Source: Telmatactis stephensoni (taxonomy: Eukaryota > Cnidaria > Anthozoa > Actiniaria > Isophelliidae). Taken from it: a DNA stretch of 64,000 bases. Below, in pieces: positions 32,970 through 43,709 of this stretch. The DNA is taken from contig JALIZF010001812.1 of assembly GCA_029948255.1 (NCBI GenBank), positions 1-64,000 of the forward strand. The letters run 5' to 3'. Positions within the stretch are counted from its first letter, which is position 1; every line of letters starts with the position of its first letter. The notes beneath the pieces are model-generated. The model did no database searches, was not told the origin of the DNA, and worked only from the letters and a program-made list of their open reading frames with translations. A program made the translations under genes and the position numbers.

Positions 32970-35900
32970 TTATGTTAACCAAGGCTCTATAGCTTTGACA
33001 AAAACTTGTTTATTGCCGTGCCAGTGAACATGCTTTACTCCACTGAAGGTAAAGGTATGGACACAACCTTTGTCATAGAGAGTCTTGAGACCAAAGGAAT
33101 CTTGTTTGAAAAACTGTAGTTGGAGATAAAATAAAATAATCTGAGTAAATACAAGCAGACAATGCAGCCACTGCATCTTAGAGGAAACTGTTATTATTGA
33201 AATTGCTGCACATGCATTTCAAAGTGTTGAATTTACAGTTTGCAGAGGGTTCATTTTAAGGGGTCAGGTACTGGATAAATTGACCAGCTGTGAAAGTGAC
33301 TTTGCTGGGTTTTGCCCAGTTGTCTTAAGTAACTTAAACCAACTTTTTGTAATAAAGATCTGTAGTCTTGCCTGGCTGCACACCAGATGCCCTCCAGTTT
33401 AAACTCTTAATGAACTCTTGAATATGAAAAATTTGTGATATATTCGATCTCTTTACTTCAAAATAATGATGCTAACCTACTTTGTCTATCTATAGATTGT
33501 ATACTGACCTCTTGTTCTTTCATGGTTCTTATAGTCACATTACTAAAGTCTTGAAAGGATCCAAATTGACTAAAAAGACAAAATAATAGACTGAAATGAC
33601 CGTATCCAGATAAATTTGAACATTTGTCTTATGGGTATAGCCCTTCTGTCCAAACTAAAATATGGCATTTTAGCCACCAAAATTGCATCTTCTGAAAATG
33701 TTCTCCAGAGTGGATAATATGAAAACGCTGTCTAAATGTTTTAGTGTACGACAGCAAAACCAGTGCTTTTTGAAAATCATGCTGACATACATCATGTAAG
33801 TGTGATCTCTATGGGAGCATGCTCCAGGCTGCTCAACCTCCAAGTCCCCCTGAGCTCTTCTTTCTGACAATACATATGTTTGTTGAAATCACTTAGCTCT
33901 GGCTGATTCCATCACTGGAAGAACCTAAATCTGGGTATTGTTGTTACCCACACAGTAGGGAATTGGCCATTTCACATTGGTAATTATGAACAATCTGTAC
34001 CGTATGGTAAGTGGTCGGTAAGGCAACGGTAAGTGGTCGGTAAGATAACAGTAGAATGTGGTCGGTAAGGTAACGGTAAGCTAATGGTAAGATGACGGTA
34101 AGGTAACGGTAAGTGGTCGGTAAGGTAACAGTAAATGGTTGGTAAGTGGTCGGTAAGGTAACGGTAAGTGGGCGATAAGTGGTCGGTAAGGTAACGGTAA
34201 GTGGTCGGTAAGATAACGGTAGAATGTGGTCAGTAAGGTAATGGTAAGGTAACGGTAAGATGACGGTAAGGTAACGGTAAGTGGTCGGTAAGATAACGGT
34301 AGAATGTGGTCAGTAAGGTAATGGTAAGGTAACGGTAAGATGACGGTAAGGTAACGGTAAGTGGTCGGTAAGATAACGGTAGAATGTGGTCAGTAAGGTA
34401 ATGGTAAGGTAACGGTAAGATGACGGTAAGGTAACAGTAAGTGGTCGGTAAGATAACGGTAGAATGTGGTCAGTAAGGTAATGGTAAGGTAACGGTAAGA
34501 TGACAGTAAGGTAACGGTAAGGTATTATTAGGTATATTCAGCTTTATTATTAGGGTATTTTTTCATCATAAAGGAAAGGAAATAATATTGAGCAATTACA
34601 TGTCACTGTAAGAGATAATGACTCCGAGATTGAGATTGCTCAACCTTGAATTCAGCTCTTCTTTGGCTCAGAGAGTGTTATTAGATAGTGTGGTCAGAAA
34701 ACATTGATGTGTTTTCAAATTGATCAAGATTACTGTACAGGACACCTTTTAAATTGCCTCCTAGCCCTCCCCAATATGCACAACAGTGAATGCTATATGT
34801 ACTTATTGCAAAAAATGTCACAGTTCAAAGCAATAAGCATCAAGCCAAGACCAAAATGAATGCTGGTTTGGTGCTAGTAATGTATTCAAATCAGACTCGT
34901 TATCACAGAATTGAGTGCACTCTACCAACAAGCACGTGAAAATTAGTTAGAAACAAGTCTGATTTGAATTCATTACTGGCATAAAACCAGCATTCATTTC
35001 CGTCTTGGCTTGACACTTGTTGCTCTGAACCATGATAACATTTTTTTGAAATAAGTGTATAGAAACCTTGATTGCCAAGGTGTCACCACACCGTCATCTG
35101 GTCCACCAATGAGAATGAGTTTCTTTATCCTTAGAAAGTTCTTCTTGTACTTCTCAGACTCTGTGTAATAGGATGATTACTTAGTGTTAATGTTTATGAC
35201 GATAATGATTGTGATGATGATGATATAGAGGATATTACATGGGTATCATTATTTTCACATGTGAAGATATCACTTTTTCGCGCTAGAGATTACCTGGTAT
35301 TTCATTATAGTTTATATAATAAAAAAACATACCTGATGCATTGTACATTGATGATGACTTATTGTTGTTAATGACTGGCAAAAATACATTTGTTTGGAGG
35401 TTTAAATCTTGATGATAGGGATCTGTTGATAAAAAATATACTATATTATTATCAGGCTTTCATGGATCCAACCAAAGATCTGACAGCAGATTATGGCAAG
35501 CAAATATCTATTTAAACGTTTGAACCTTTGGGGCAAGACTTTCTCAAAATCTTTATGGTCTAGCTATAGAGACTAATAGCGTATTAAAACTCTTACCATT
35601 CCAGTAGTTTGCGACAGAAATTGTCCTTTGTGCTATATATGTGTAGAAAAATCTGACAGAAGAAATTGATTTGGTGAATATACTTTGGTCATTTCTTTCC
35701 TTCCTTCCTTCCTTCCTTCCTTCCTTCCTTCCTTCCTTCCTTCCTTCCTTCCTTCCTTCCTTCCTTCCTCCCTCCCTCCTTCCCTCCCTTGTAATATAAA
35801 TAAATTTAGCAACTCTACATAAAAATTAAAATGAAAACCTACTTGTACATTTTTTCTACAGTTGTTGTTGGAAGATAAGGCTTAAGGTATGAAGAATCTA

Positions 35901-37401
35901 AAGGAAAATTTGTATAGGAAATAAATGTTTGATTATCATATTATATATTATGTGATTATCAGTGAGTAGTTACTCTTTCCTTTGGGTGTGGCACATAAGC
36001 AAGGCATTTGACCAGAAGTTGGTCTATGCATCATCTTACCTCCATATTGCCCCATTTGTGGTGATGACAAACTTATAAATGTATCTACATTATGATCTGA
36101 CATTGATTCAAGCATACCACGAGCCACCAGTCCACCTAGGAACAAAGGTTACTATTATTATTAGTAATTATTTTCCACATAATGAGAACTCAGGCATTCA
36201 ATTAAACAGGTTTGTTACAATTTGATTACTCAAAGAACTATTATAATTATGCTGTAAAAAATAAAACAATATGAATATGATCTAGCAGTAAGAGCTTTTA
36301 CAAATTATCTAAAGATAAATTAATAGATTAGGTGAATTATTAGAACCAAACTTTGACCAATTTTTGAAGGTCTGAGTTTCAGCATAACTGCATGATTGTC
36401 AGAAAGTGAAATGTTGTGCTTTCGATCCCCTATTTAATTAAGAATTAAGCTGAATATCAAATATCCCCTTTTGCATTTGTGAAATATGTAAGCATTATTC
36501 ACGCTATATTTAAGCCCTAAAGCCCTGCTTTTATTAATAAGATATTTGAAATCATGATCAAGCATCTTTCACAGCTTGAATAAGAAAGACTGTGATAAAA
36601 TTCTAGGCTATACTCAGACTCAAGCTCTGACATCTGACATGAGAATATTTTAACATTTTTAATCTAAGATCATATGAAAGTAAAATTATACTAGAAAGAG
36701 AAAGGTTACTAATCATAGAAAGTGAAAAGGAAGGAAATAAAAATTAAAGCTTACTAATTCCAGAATATCAAAGTATAATAATCATAGATATAAAATCAGT
36801 ATTAGTAAATTCTTTAAAAATCCCTTTCAGCTAATATCATAGTCAAGAGTGCTTACAATATATCTGTGAAAAAGTTAGCGAACTAAATTATTGTACTAAA
36901 TAGCGTGAAATCCTTTGTTTTCTATTGTTTAATTAGTGCAAATTAGTGCAATTTCTTACAAAGTTTTGTACGGATATAATGTAAGCACTCTAATATAACA
37001 GTGCGTATAAAAGGTTAAAAGATAATGTGCAAACTGATCAGTCACGTAACCCAGCATTATTAACAATCTATAAGGGATTACCCTTCAATAATACATCTCA
37101 TTCTACCTTGGGAGAAGCCAATAACATGTACACCTTCTGATGCTTCTTGCATTACCGGACGTGCTTTCTCTGTGAATCCTTTGATCTGCTTCCAGAGTGG
37201 TACAAAGCTTAGCAACTCATCATAAATATCGATAACTGTAATGTTTGTACTGGGATGTGCTGATTTTATAAAGTTTGCCAAATCACTTAAGCTACTGGGA
37301 TGTTCGAATAATCCATGGACAATGATAACAGGTTTATAGCAAAATACAACTGTTATGATGGTGGTAAAAAAGCACAAAACTCCTATTCTTTTCACAGCCA
37401 T
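32970..37401 (-). CDS. PPT2: Palmitoyl-protein thioesterase 2-like, eight exons, 296 residues
   Basis: Exons read from 37401 down: 37401-37107, 36135-36040, 35897-35843, 35652-35597, 35422-35333, 35160-35067, 33569-33509, 33113-32970. All are GT-AG and in phase. Residues 1-21 form a signal peptide. The nucleophile motif GFSQG is at 95-99 (Ser 97, split across the first junction at its last Gly). The acid lies in GGPDDG (Asp 219 or 220) and the base in KHVHWHGN (His 277). The segment [13 protein letters not shown] is a family signature. PPT2 is a lysosomal alpha/beta hydrolase acting on S-acyl groups, and 296 residues is close to the usual length. An 80-bp higher-order repeat fills the intron before exon 7. 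A near-copy of exon 1 lies at 39309-39603 and could serve as an alternative first exon. Confidence 0.92.
34009..34527. repeat. GGTAA satellite with 80-bp higher-order period
   Basis: Short GGTAA-based subunits (GGTAAG, GGTAACGGTAA, GTGGTCGGTAA) come first. From 34201 they form about four nearly identical 80-bp units, starting at 34201, 34281, 34361 and 34441. The array lies in a PPT2-like intron and reads as CTTACC in the sense direction. Confidence 0.93.
34815..35041. mobile_element. MITE in a PPT2-like intron
   Basis: CAATAAGCATCAAGCCAAGA near 34831 pairs with TCTTGGCTTGACACTTGTTG near 35003. Inner arms around CAGACTTG and ATGAATGCTGG extend the foldback. It ends just before the donor-side flank of exon 6. 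Confidence 0.75.
35697..35788 (+). repeat. TTCC microsatellite
   Basis: An uninterrupted CCTT tetranucleotide run, degenerating to CCTCC, lies between PPT2-like exons 4 and 3 on the - strand. Confidence 0.95.
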
Positions 37402-38070
37402 AGTTTGTCCAAATAGAGTCTTTTCTTTGCACTGTCAGCTTTTGAAAGCTAAACTCATGATGATTTGATTGGTTGATTTTATCATGCTATGGACCAATCA
37501 TATTGATTTAATCAGGACACATTTATGGGTTTTTTAAGGTGGCTCAATGGAGTTTTTCACCTTTTCTATTTGACAGCCTTAAAATAATTCATTGAATTTA
37601 AAAATGATCTCCATATAACATACATCATCATAAACCTTGATCTTTGTCCAACAAGGGTGTAACACTAAATTAATTCAGTTGCACTTTTAAGATAGAAAAG
37701 GCTGCTTTGTTTGGAAATCAAACTTAAAGGCCATTCTCCACTTATCGCAGAAATTACTCGCAGCGAGCCAGTGAGTACTCATTTGGAATAAAATCTATTG
37801 TTCAAAATTTCGCAGTGAGTAAAAATGATCGGAGCGAGTGCTTTCTGTGATGAGTGGAGAATGTGCTTAAGTGATGGTGCTTGTTGTTTGTTGTTGCATA
37901 TTTATGATTTCTCACAATGCCTTTCGAATCACTGTGTGTGAGTGAAAGGAAGTGGCACGATTTTTCCCACTGAATTTTTTGGGGCACATTTCTTACTAGA
38001 GAAAGAGCATCTACATCATTATTGCTTTATTCATGTGGGTGGCTCCTAAATGAGCCACTTTGTTTACTTG
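36680..38070. repeat. Segmental duplication, copy A (PPT2 exon 1 plus H1 3' relic)
   Basis: This stretch aligns by eye with about 38860-40170. Shared parts are an AGAAAGAGAAAG(A/G)TTA flank, CCCTTTCAGCT, the whole first exon and its upstream GATTTGATTGGTTGATTTTATCATGC, the CCTTTCGAATCACTG segment, and the histone stem-loop with its flank. Copy A is the one whose exon joins the rest of the PPT2-like gene most closely. Confidence 0.75.
38041..38056 (-). other. Relic histone 3' stem-loop in duplication copy A
   Basis: GGCTCATTTAGGAGCC (- strand) is the stem-loop copied from the H1 3' end. The flanks match those at 40135-40150, but no histone coding sequence lies upstream of it. The loop-side base change makes the stem fully complementary. 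Confidence 0.7.
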
Positions 38071-38117
38071 TGTATATACGAGATATGGTTTAAATTTCAT
38101 GGGCAATGGAACAGGCA

Positions 38118-38188
38118 TTAGCCTGTGTACAGCCGTTTCCCACTCCTCCCCCCCTACGGGGAATGGGAAACGGCTGTACACAGGCTAA
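38118..38188. repeat. Foldback with TTAGCCTGTGTACAGCCG ends
   Basis: The 25-base arms 38118-38142 and 38164-38188 are exact reverse complements around a C/G-rich loop. It is a small MITE inserted between the two duplication copies. Confidence 0.88.
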
Positions 38189-38389
38189 ACAGGTATATAA
38201 TGGAAGCAGAAGTGGAAACATAAGACAGTCTAATGTCTAGCTTATTTGCCACTTCTGTCAAGCTCACAAGAACATAAAGGTGTTATTTTTCCATGTTTTT
38301 CCATTTGCTTCCATAGCTTGTGAAAACCATGTAGGCAAGGAATAGATTAGAGAAAAACTAGAATTAATCAATATATAATATTCATGTAT

Positions 38390-38544
38390 GTCTCTATACT
38401 GTGATATAAACAAGTTATGGGAAATAGAGAGTGCAAATTAAAAAGCAAGTTTAGAAACACAAGACAGGCATTTAAGTGTTCCGTCTCTTGTTTTTCTTGT
38501 GCTCTTCATCTTCCAGAGTGTTTAAATTATCACAGTACAGAGAC
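38390..38544. mobile_element. MITE (GTCTCTGTACTGTGATATAAAC family), copy 1
   Basis: The left end GTCTCTATACTGTGATATAAAC and right end TATCACAGTACAGAGAC pair. The interior words GAGAG...AAAAGCAAG and CTCTTCATCTTCCAGAGTG match the copy at 56814-56955. Confidence 0.75.
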
Positions 38545-39308
38545 ATAAGTGCCAGTTTGATATATGGTCATAACAAAATGGTGCAGGATTAAAATGCGAT
38601 AGGACATGTGATGTCACATGACAATGACATTGCATTTTAATGCATCATTTTATGACATATTACATAACTCAGAAGTAATTAAAGTGGCAATACATATGAT
38701 CTTAGATTAAAAATGTAAAAATTTTCTCTTTTGCAAGTGAAATGTCGGAGCTTGAGAGTATAAACCTAGAATTTTATCACAGGCTATTTTATTCAAGCTG
38801 CAAACACGCTTCCACTTTAAATCTAAGTAAAATACTACAAGAAAGAGAAAGATTAATAGCAAGTGAAAAGGAAGTAAAATACTACAAGAAAGAGAAAGAT
38901 TAATAGCAAGTGAAAAGGAAGTATTAAAGTATAATAATAAAACTAACCCAGCCATATCAAAGTACTAAAAATAAATATAAAAATAAAATAATATTTTATT
39001 AGAAAATTAATTTTAAAATCCCTTTCAGCTGTTTCCATCATCCTCAAGAGAATTCGTAGTTTTCTTATGCAAATTATCTTTGTGTTCAATTGTCAATAAA
39101 GAAGCCGAAGCATCTCTCAGAACTTTTAAGTCTGAACGGTCATTTAACGAATCAGATACGATATAAAATTATAAGCTTAAAGTGCAAATAAAAAGTTTAA
39201 AGTTCAATGTGCAAAGGAACGACCAGTCACGAGACCCGGCATAAATTTTATTGAGAAATTATCTATTAAGGATAAGGGGTACCCTTTCAATAATACATCT
39301 CATTCTAC

Positions 39309-39603
39309 CTTGGGAGAAGCCAATAATATGTACACCTTCTGAAGCTTCTTGCATTACCGGACGTGCTTTCTCTGTGAATCCTTCGATCTGCTTCCAGAGT
39401 GGTTCAAAGCTTCGGAGTTCATCGTAAATATCGATAAGCGTAATGTTCGTACCGGGATGCGTTGATCGTATAAAGTTCGCCAAATCGTTTAAGTCTCTGG
39501 CGTGATCAAGTATTCCATGGATAATGATCACAGGTTTATAGCAATATACAATCGTTGTGATAGCGGTAAAATAGCACAAAACTCCTATTCTTTTTGCGGC
39601 CAT
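39309..39603 (-). CDS. PPT2: Duplicate first exon of the PPT2-like gene
   Basis: The frame is open over 98 codons plus one base, exactly the length and phase of exon 1 at 37401-37107, and ends at the same CAAG/GTAGAATG donor. It encodes a signal peptide and GFSQ before the junction, with roughly one residue in five changed relative to the other copy. It could splice to the exon at 36135 in phase and give a second isoform with a different signal peptide. Otherwise it is an orphan exon. It has no downstream exons of its own before the other copy. Intact reading and donor argue for function; transcript evidence is lacking. Confidence 0.65.
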
Positions 39604-40134
39604 CTTATGTCCAGTAGAGCTATTTCATTTTGAAAGCTGATTTGATTGGTTGATTTTATCATGCTATGTTATGGACCAATCATAGAGCTTGTAGCACAGA
39701 ATCTATCGTAGTCGCTTTAGGGGTGGTGGTCGTTTTACGAGAGTATAAGGATTAGCATTGTCAGGTGGTCGCTTACGGAAAGGAAAAGAATAACAAACGA
39801 GATACGAAATATGGTCACTTACCTACCAGCTTACTAGTGGAGGTGCCAACCATATTGATATGACCGGGATTTATGATCGATGTTATTTTTAAAAGGGACT
39901 GTCAACATGTACATCGTGACTTAGTTTTATGTAGAAAAGGGTGCTTTGTTTTAAAATCAAACTCATATGGTAGTGCTTGTTTGTCGTTAGCTACATATTA
40001 ATGATTTCCCAAAATGCCTTTCGAATCACTGCGCGCGAGCGAAGCGGATGCGGCGCGCGATTTCCCGCTGAATTTTTTGGGGACACATCTTCTAGAGAAA
40101 GAGCATCTATATCATTGCTTTTATTCATGTGGGT

Positions 40135-40150
40135 GGCTCCTAAAAGAGCC
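40135..40150 (-). terminator. Histone H1 3' stem-loop
   Basis: GGCTCTTTTAGGAGCC on the - strand forms a six-base-pair stem (one G-U) with a four-base loop, 27 bases past the H1 stop. It directs SLBP/U7-dependent cleavage in place of polyadenylation. Confidence 0.92.
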
Positions 40151-40176
40151 GTTTTGTTTGGTTGTGTATGATCACT

Positions 40177-40767
40177 TTACTTCTTGGCCGATTTCTTGGC
40201 TGCTGTCTTCTTGGCTGCTTTCTTTGCAGCGGGTTTCTTGGCAGCTGGTTTCTTAGCCCCGGCCTTCGGTTTGGCAGCAGGTTTCTTGGTTACTTTCTTG
40301 GCCTTATCTCCTGTTTTCTTCTTTGGGGATTTGGCTGCTGCTTTCTTAGCTGCGGGTTTCTTAGCTGCGGGTTTCTTGGCTGCGGGTTTCTTGGCCGCGG
40401 CTTTCTTGGCGGCGGGTTTCTTGGCGGCGGGTTTCTTGGCTGCAGGTTTCTTCGCGACCTTCTTCTTTGGTTTATTCTCCTTGACTTCCTTGTTGAGCTT
40501 GAACGAACCAGATGCACCTTTGCCTTTGGGTTGGACAAGACTTCCACTCGCAACCATGCGCTTGAGAGCCAGTTTCAGGTGAGTCCCACAGTTGTCTCCG
40601 ACCTTGTAGTTGCCTTCGATGTATTTCTTGATGGCTTGGCGGGACGATCCGTTACGTTCCTTCAAGGCACCCACAGCAGCCTTGACCATCTCGCTGTATT
40701 TGGGATGTTCGGCGGGTTTGGCGGGCTTCTTGGCCTTCGATTTCTTCTGTGCTGCAGCCTCAGACAT
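40177..40767 (-). CDS. Histone H1 (linker histone)
   Basis: This is an intronless gene of 196 residues from MSEAAAQKK; an upstream in-frame Met at 40779 is less likely. The winged-helix globular domain occupies about residues 20-95, with [12 protein letters not shown], the [10 protein letters not shown] helix and [12 protein letters not shown]. The remainder is a Lys/Ala/Pro tail of [15 protein letters not shown] repeats that condenses linker DNA. The open frames opposite this tail are shadows of the repeats. A TATA-like CATAAATA lies about 97 bases upstream and an H1-type AAACACA box at about 171 bases. It ends in a histone stem-loop and is the outermost gene of the quintet, next to the PPT2-like duplication. 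Confidence 0.97.
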   Translation of the reverse strand: MSEAAAQKKSKAKKPAKPAEHPKYSEMVKAAVGALKERNGSSRQAIKKYIEGNYKVGDNCGTHLKLALKRMVASGSLVQPKGKGASGSFKLNKEVKENKPKKKVAKKPAAKKPAAKKPAAKKAAAKKPAAKKPAAKKPAAKKAAAKSPKKKTGDKAKKVTKKPAAKPKAGAKKPAAKKPAAKKAAKKTAAKKSAKK

Positions 40768-40863
40768 TTTAAGATTCACTCACTCACTATTTTAAAACTT
40801 CTAAATGCACTTCTTGTCTTTGAGATCAAAGTAGAAAGAATGCCGTGATGAGGGGCCTGTGGT

Positions 40864-40871
40864 TATTTATG
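40864..40871 (-). promoter_or_regulatory. H1 TATA-like box
   Basis: CATAAATA on the - strand lies about 97 bases before the H1 start codon, a plausible distance allowing for a 5' UTR. Confidence 0.55.
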
Positions 40872-40937
40872 ACCGATGTCGGACCTCTGCGGAAACAGTA
40901 CTATAATCCGTCGTCCAATATGGCGGCTGCCAAGAAA

Positions 40938-40944
40938 TGTGTTT
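40938..40944 (-). promoter_or_regulatory. H1-specific AAACACA box
   Basis: The - strand reads AAACACA about 70 bases upstream of the TATA-like box. This is the conserved motif of replication-dependent H1 promoters in other animals, at about the usual distance. Confidence 0.55.
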
Positions 40945-42345
40945 GTTACGTGAGTTTGAGAACATATTTTTCATTGACATGACTTTCTTTCTTTACTCGC
41001 TCCCGTTCAAAAGATTAAAGTTCTCATCGAGATACACGAGGCTTGTTTTGGTGAGAATATTTGCCATCTACACAGAGTTATGTTGGATTATGTATCTCTT
41101 GCCCGGACTTCCTTACCCATGTTGGCAGAGTATTCTCATCAACTACCTGATCGTCGAAAGCACGATCACCATAATTTGGAATAAAACCAATTCTTTATTC
41201 ATCTAGAAACGTAGAAACCTTTGCATTTTGACTCGTCGAATTTATGACTTCAAGAAATTCGAGTTTCCGCTCAAGCAACAAACACACAGCTCTTTCTAGA
41301 AGCGGTCAGCATCGGTCAGGGTCCCCTTCTGAAAATGAAATCACAAATATTTGGTCTTTTCACGCGTCACGGATAATTCAAACCTCTTTCACGTTCACAA
41401 AAAAAAATCAAAAGCTGCTTTCACGTGGACGCAAAAAGATTTTAGACCTTAAATCACGTTTCACGTCAAAATAAATCAGCCTTTCAAGGTATAGGGGACC
41501 CTGATCGGTGGCTATTTGCCGCCAATCAGTACTTCATTTAGAGAAAGAAAAATTCATATATCACGTACTTCTGGAATTGGGTCTTAACAAGAAACCAGAA
41601 GTGTGAAAATACTGTTATATATTATTGCTAAAGTGATCAAAGTCGACGTTTGTTTCTGACGTGACTTGCAGTGAGCCCTCTGAATTTTTGGCGCGTGTTT
41701 CAAAGGAACGGATTACAGAAGCTTAAAATGGCCTCTGAGAGAATCTGTTTTTGTTATGCTTCGATTACTATTCCCAAAAATGACAGTTTATAAAGCTGTT
41801 TTAGTATTTTAGATATATTTTTGCGAGAGGCCGATTTGAATGTTGTTCAGTTGCGATTAGTTAGTGGTGCAGGATAAAATAGCCTTGTTCAGTTGGCCAC
41901 CAATTTGGCAAACAACCAAACAATTTATAAAGGCTAGAGTCTGGCTAGTCTTATTGTTCAAGAGTTATAAGTTAATTGTGAAATCTCTACCACTGATTCA
42001 TTTACTGAAACACAACGGGTTATAGTTTGCGAACCGCTGGTACGACTCACCTAGGCAAAAGTCCGCTTAATTTATTGACTTTTTTGGCGGCCAGCGCTCA
42101 AGTCAACGACTTTGACTATTTATTAAGTAAAACACTACGTACACGAGCAAGCTAGAGAATTTTAAAGGAAATGAAAAGGGCTACTACCCCAACTGTTTTA
42201 CAATTGCAATTAAGGTGCTGAAAATATACCATTTAGCTTCAGTGTGTTGTGCAATTTTAAGGGATATGGTTTGTGTGGAAACTTTTTTATTTTCACTGCA
42301 AGGGACCAAATAAGCATCATCGTCATTGATTTTATAGCATGTGGT
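40945..42345. other. H1-H3 spacer, no supported gene
   Basis: Two open frames (40937-41206 and 41244-41474) lack domains and a histone-type context, and I do not call them. The rest is AT-rich spacer up to the H3 3' stem-loop. Confidence 0.4.
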
Positions 42346-42361
42346 GGCTCCTAAAAGAGCC
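42346..42361 (-). terminator. Histone H3 3' stem-loop
   Basis: This is the same GGCTCTTTTAGGAGCC hairpin on the - strand, 30 bases beyond the H3 stop codon. Confidence 0.92.
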
Positions 42362-42391
42362 GTTTTTTGTGTTTGGTGGTCGACAACCAGT

Positions 42392-42820
<429 letters not shown>

Positions 42821-42884
42821 TTATGAAAATAAATTTTGTATGCTAAAGCAGTTACGCTTTTATTTTGGCCGCGCTATGCCTATG

Positions 42885-42946
42885 ATTGGCTTAGTAAGCC
42901 TCGAACTATGATTGGTTAGTGCACTCCTAGAAAACAATATGATTGG
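42885..42946 (-). promoter_or_regulatory. Three CCAAT boxes of the H3 promoter
   Basis: ATTGG occurs on the + strand at 42885, 42911 and 42942 (CCAAT for the - strand gene). The regular spacing of 26 and 31 bases and the position just upstream of the TATA-like box suggest NF-Y control. Confidence 0.65.
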
Positions 42947-43277
42947 CTGAGGGCTTGATCCCACCGTGATTCAAAACCTCATACTTCAAGCTACCATATC
43001 TTCAACCTCTAATAAAACTAAAATCTAAAAGAAATTTTTAAAATCGTCTTTGATAACATGTTTTCTTTGTAGCGTACTCGGGGCTTAAGAAATTTCATGG
43101 CTTTTGGTTTGAAGCTGGCTGAGAAAATGAAAGGTAAAGTAGCTCGCTTTATATCCGAAATGAAAACACGGATCGAACAATGTTTGATTAAGAGATGACG
43201 TCTTGCATTTCTATTGTCCTCTCAAAATCCAATTAGATTGATTTCTGTGATGCTTTCCTTGAGGTTCGATACCTTGG
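42947..43277. other. H3-H4 divergent spacer
   Basis: This is promoter-type sequence between divergent H3 and H4, AT-rich, with another CCAAT near 43228 on the H4 side. No gene is seen. Confidence 0.4.
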
Positions 43278-43285
43278 TATATAAA
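43278..43285 (+). promoter_or_regulatory. H4 TATA box
   Basis: TATATAAA lies 72 bases upstream of the H4 start codon. Confidence 0.75.
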
Positions 43286-43337
43286 CTCCTTGAGCACCAA
43301 AATCAACTCATAATAGCAACAGCTAGCGAAAACTTAG

Positions 43338-43661
<324 letters not shown>

Positions 43662-43693
43662 ATGAGTCTCTCATCTCAAAAACACAAAACAAC

Positions 43694-43709
43694 GGCTCTT
43701 TTAGGAGCC
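43694..43709 (+). terminator. Histone H4 3' stem-loop
   Basis: GGCTCTTTTAGGAGCC on the + strand lies 33 bases after the stop codon. A purine-rich AATGAAAATAAAG follows and may be the U7-binding downstream element. Confidence 0.92.

Larger units (their letters stand above)
38860..40170. repeat. Segmental duplication, copy B (adjacent to H1)
   Basis: This is the partner of 36680-38070. It contains the alternative PPT2 first exon and runs into the genuine H1 stem-loop. At its left edge a 47-base word (GTAAAATACTACAAGAAAGAG...) is itself repeated in tandem at about 38827-38920. Confidence 0.75.

Noticed and set aside
40162..40848. Long open frame opposite histone H1
   Set aside because: It is the complement of the Lys/Ala repeat tail of H1 and has no domain of its own.
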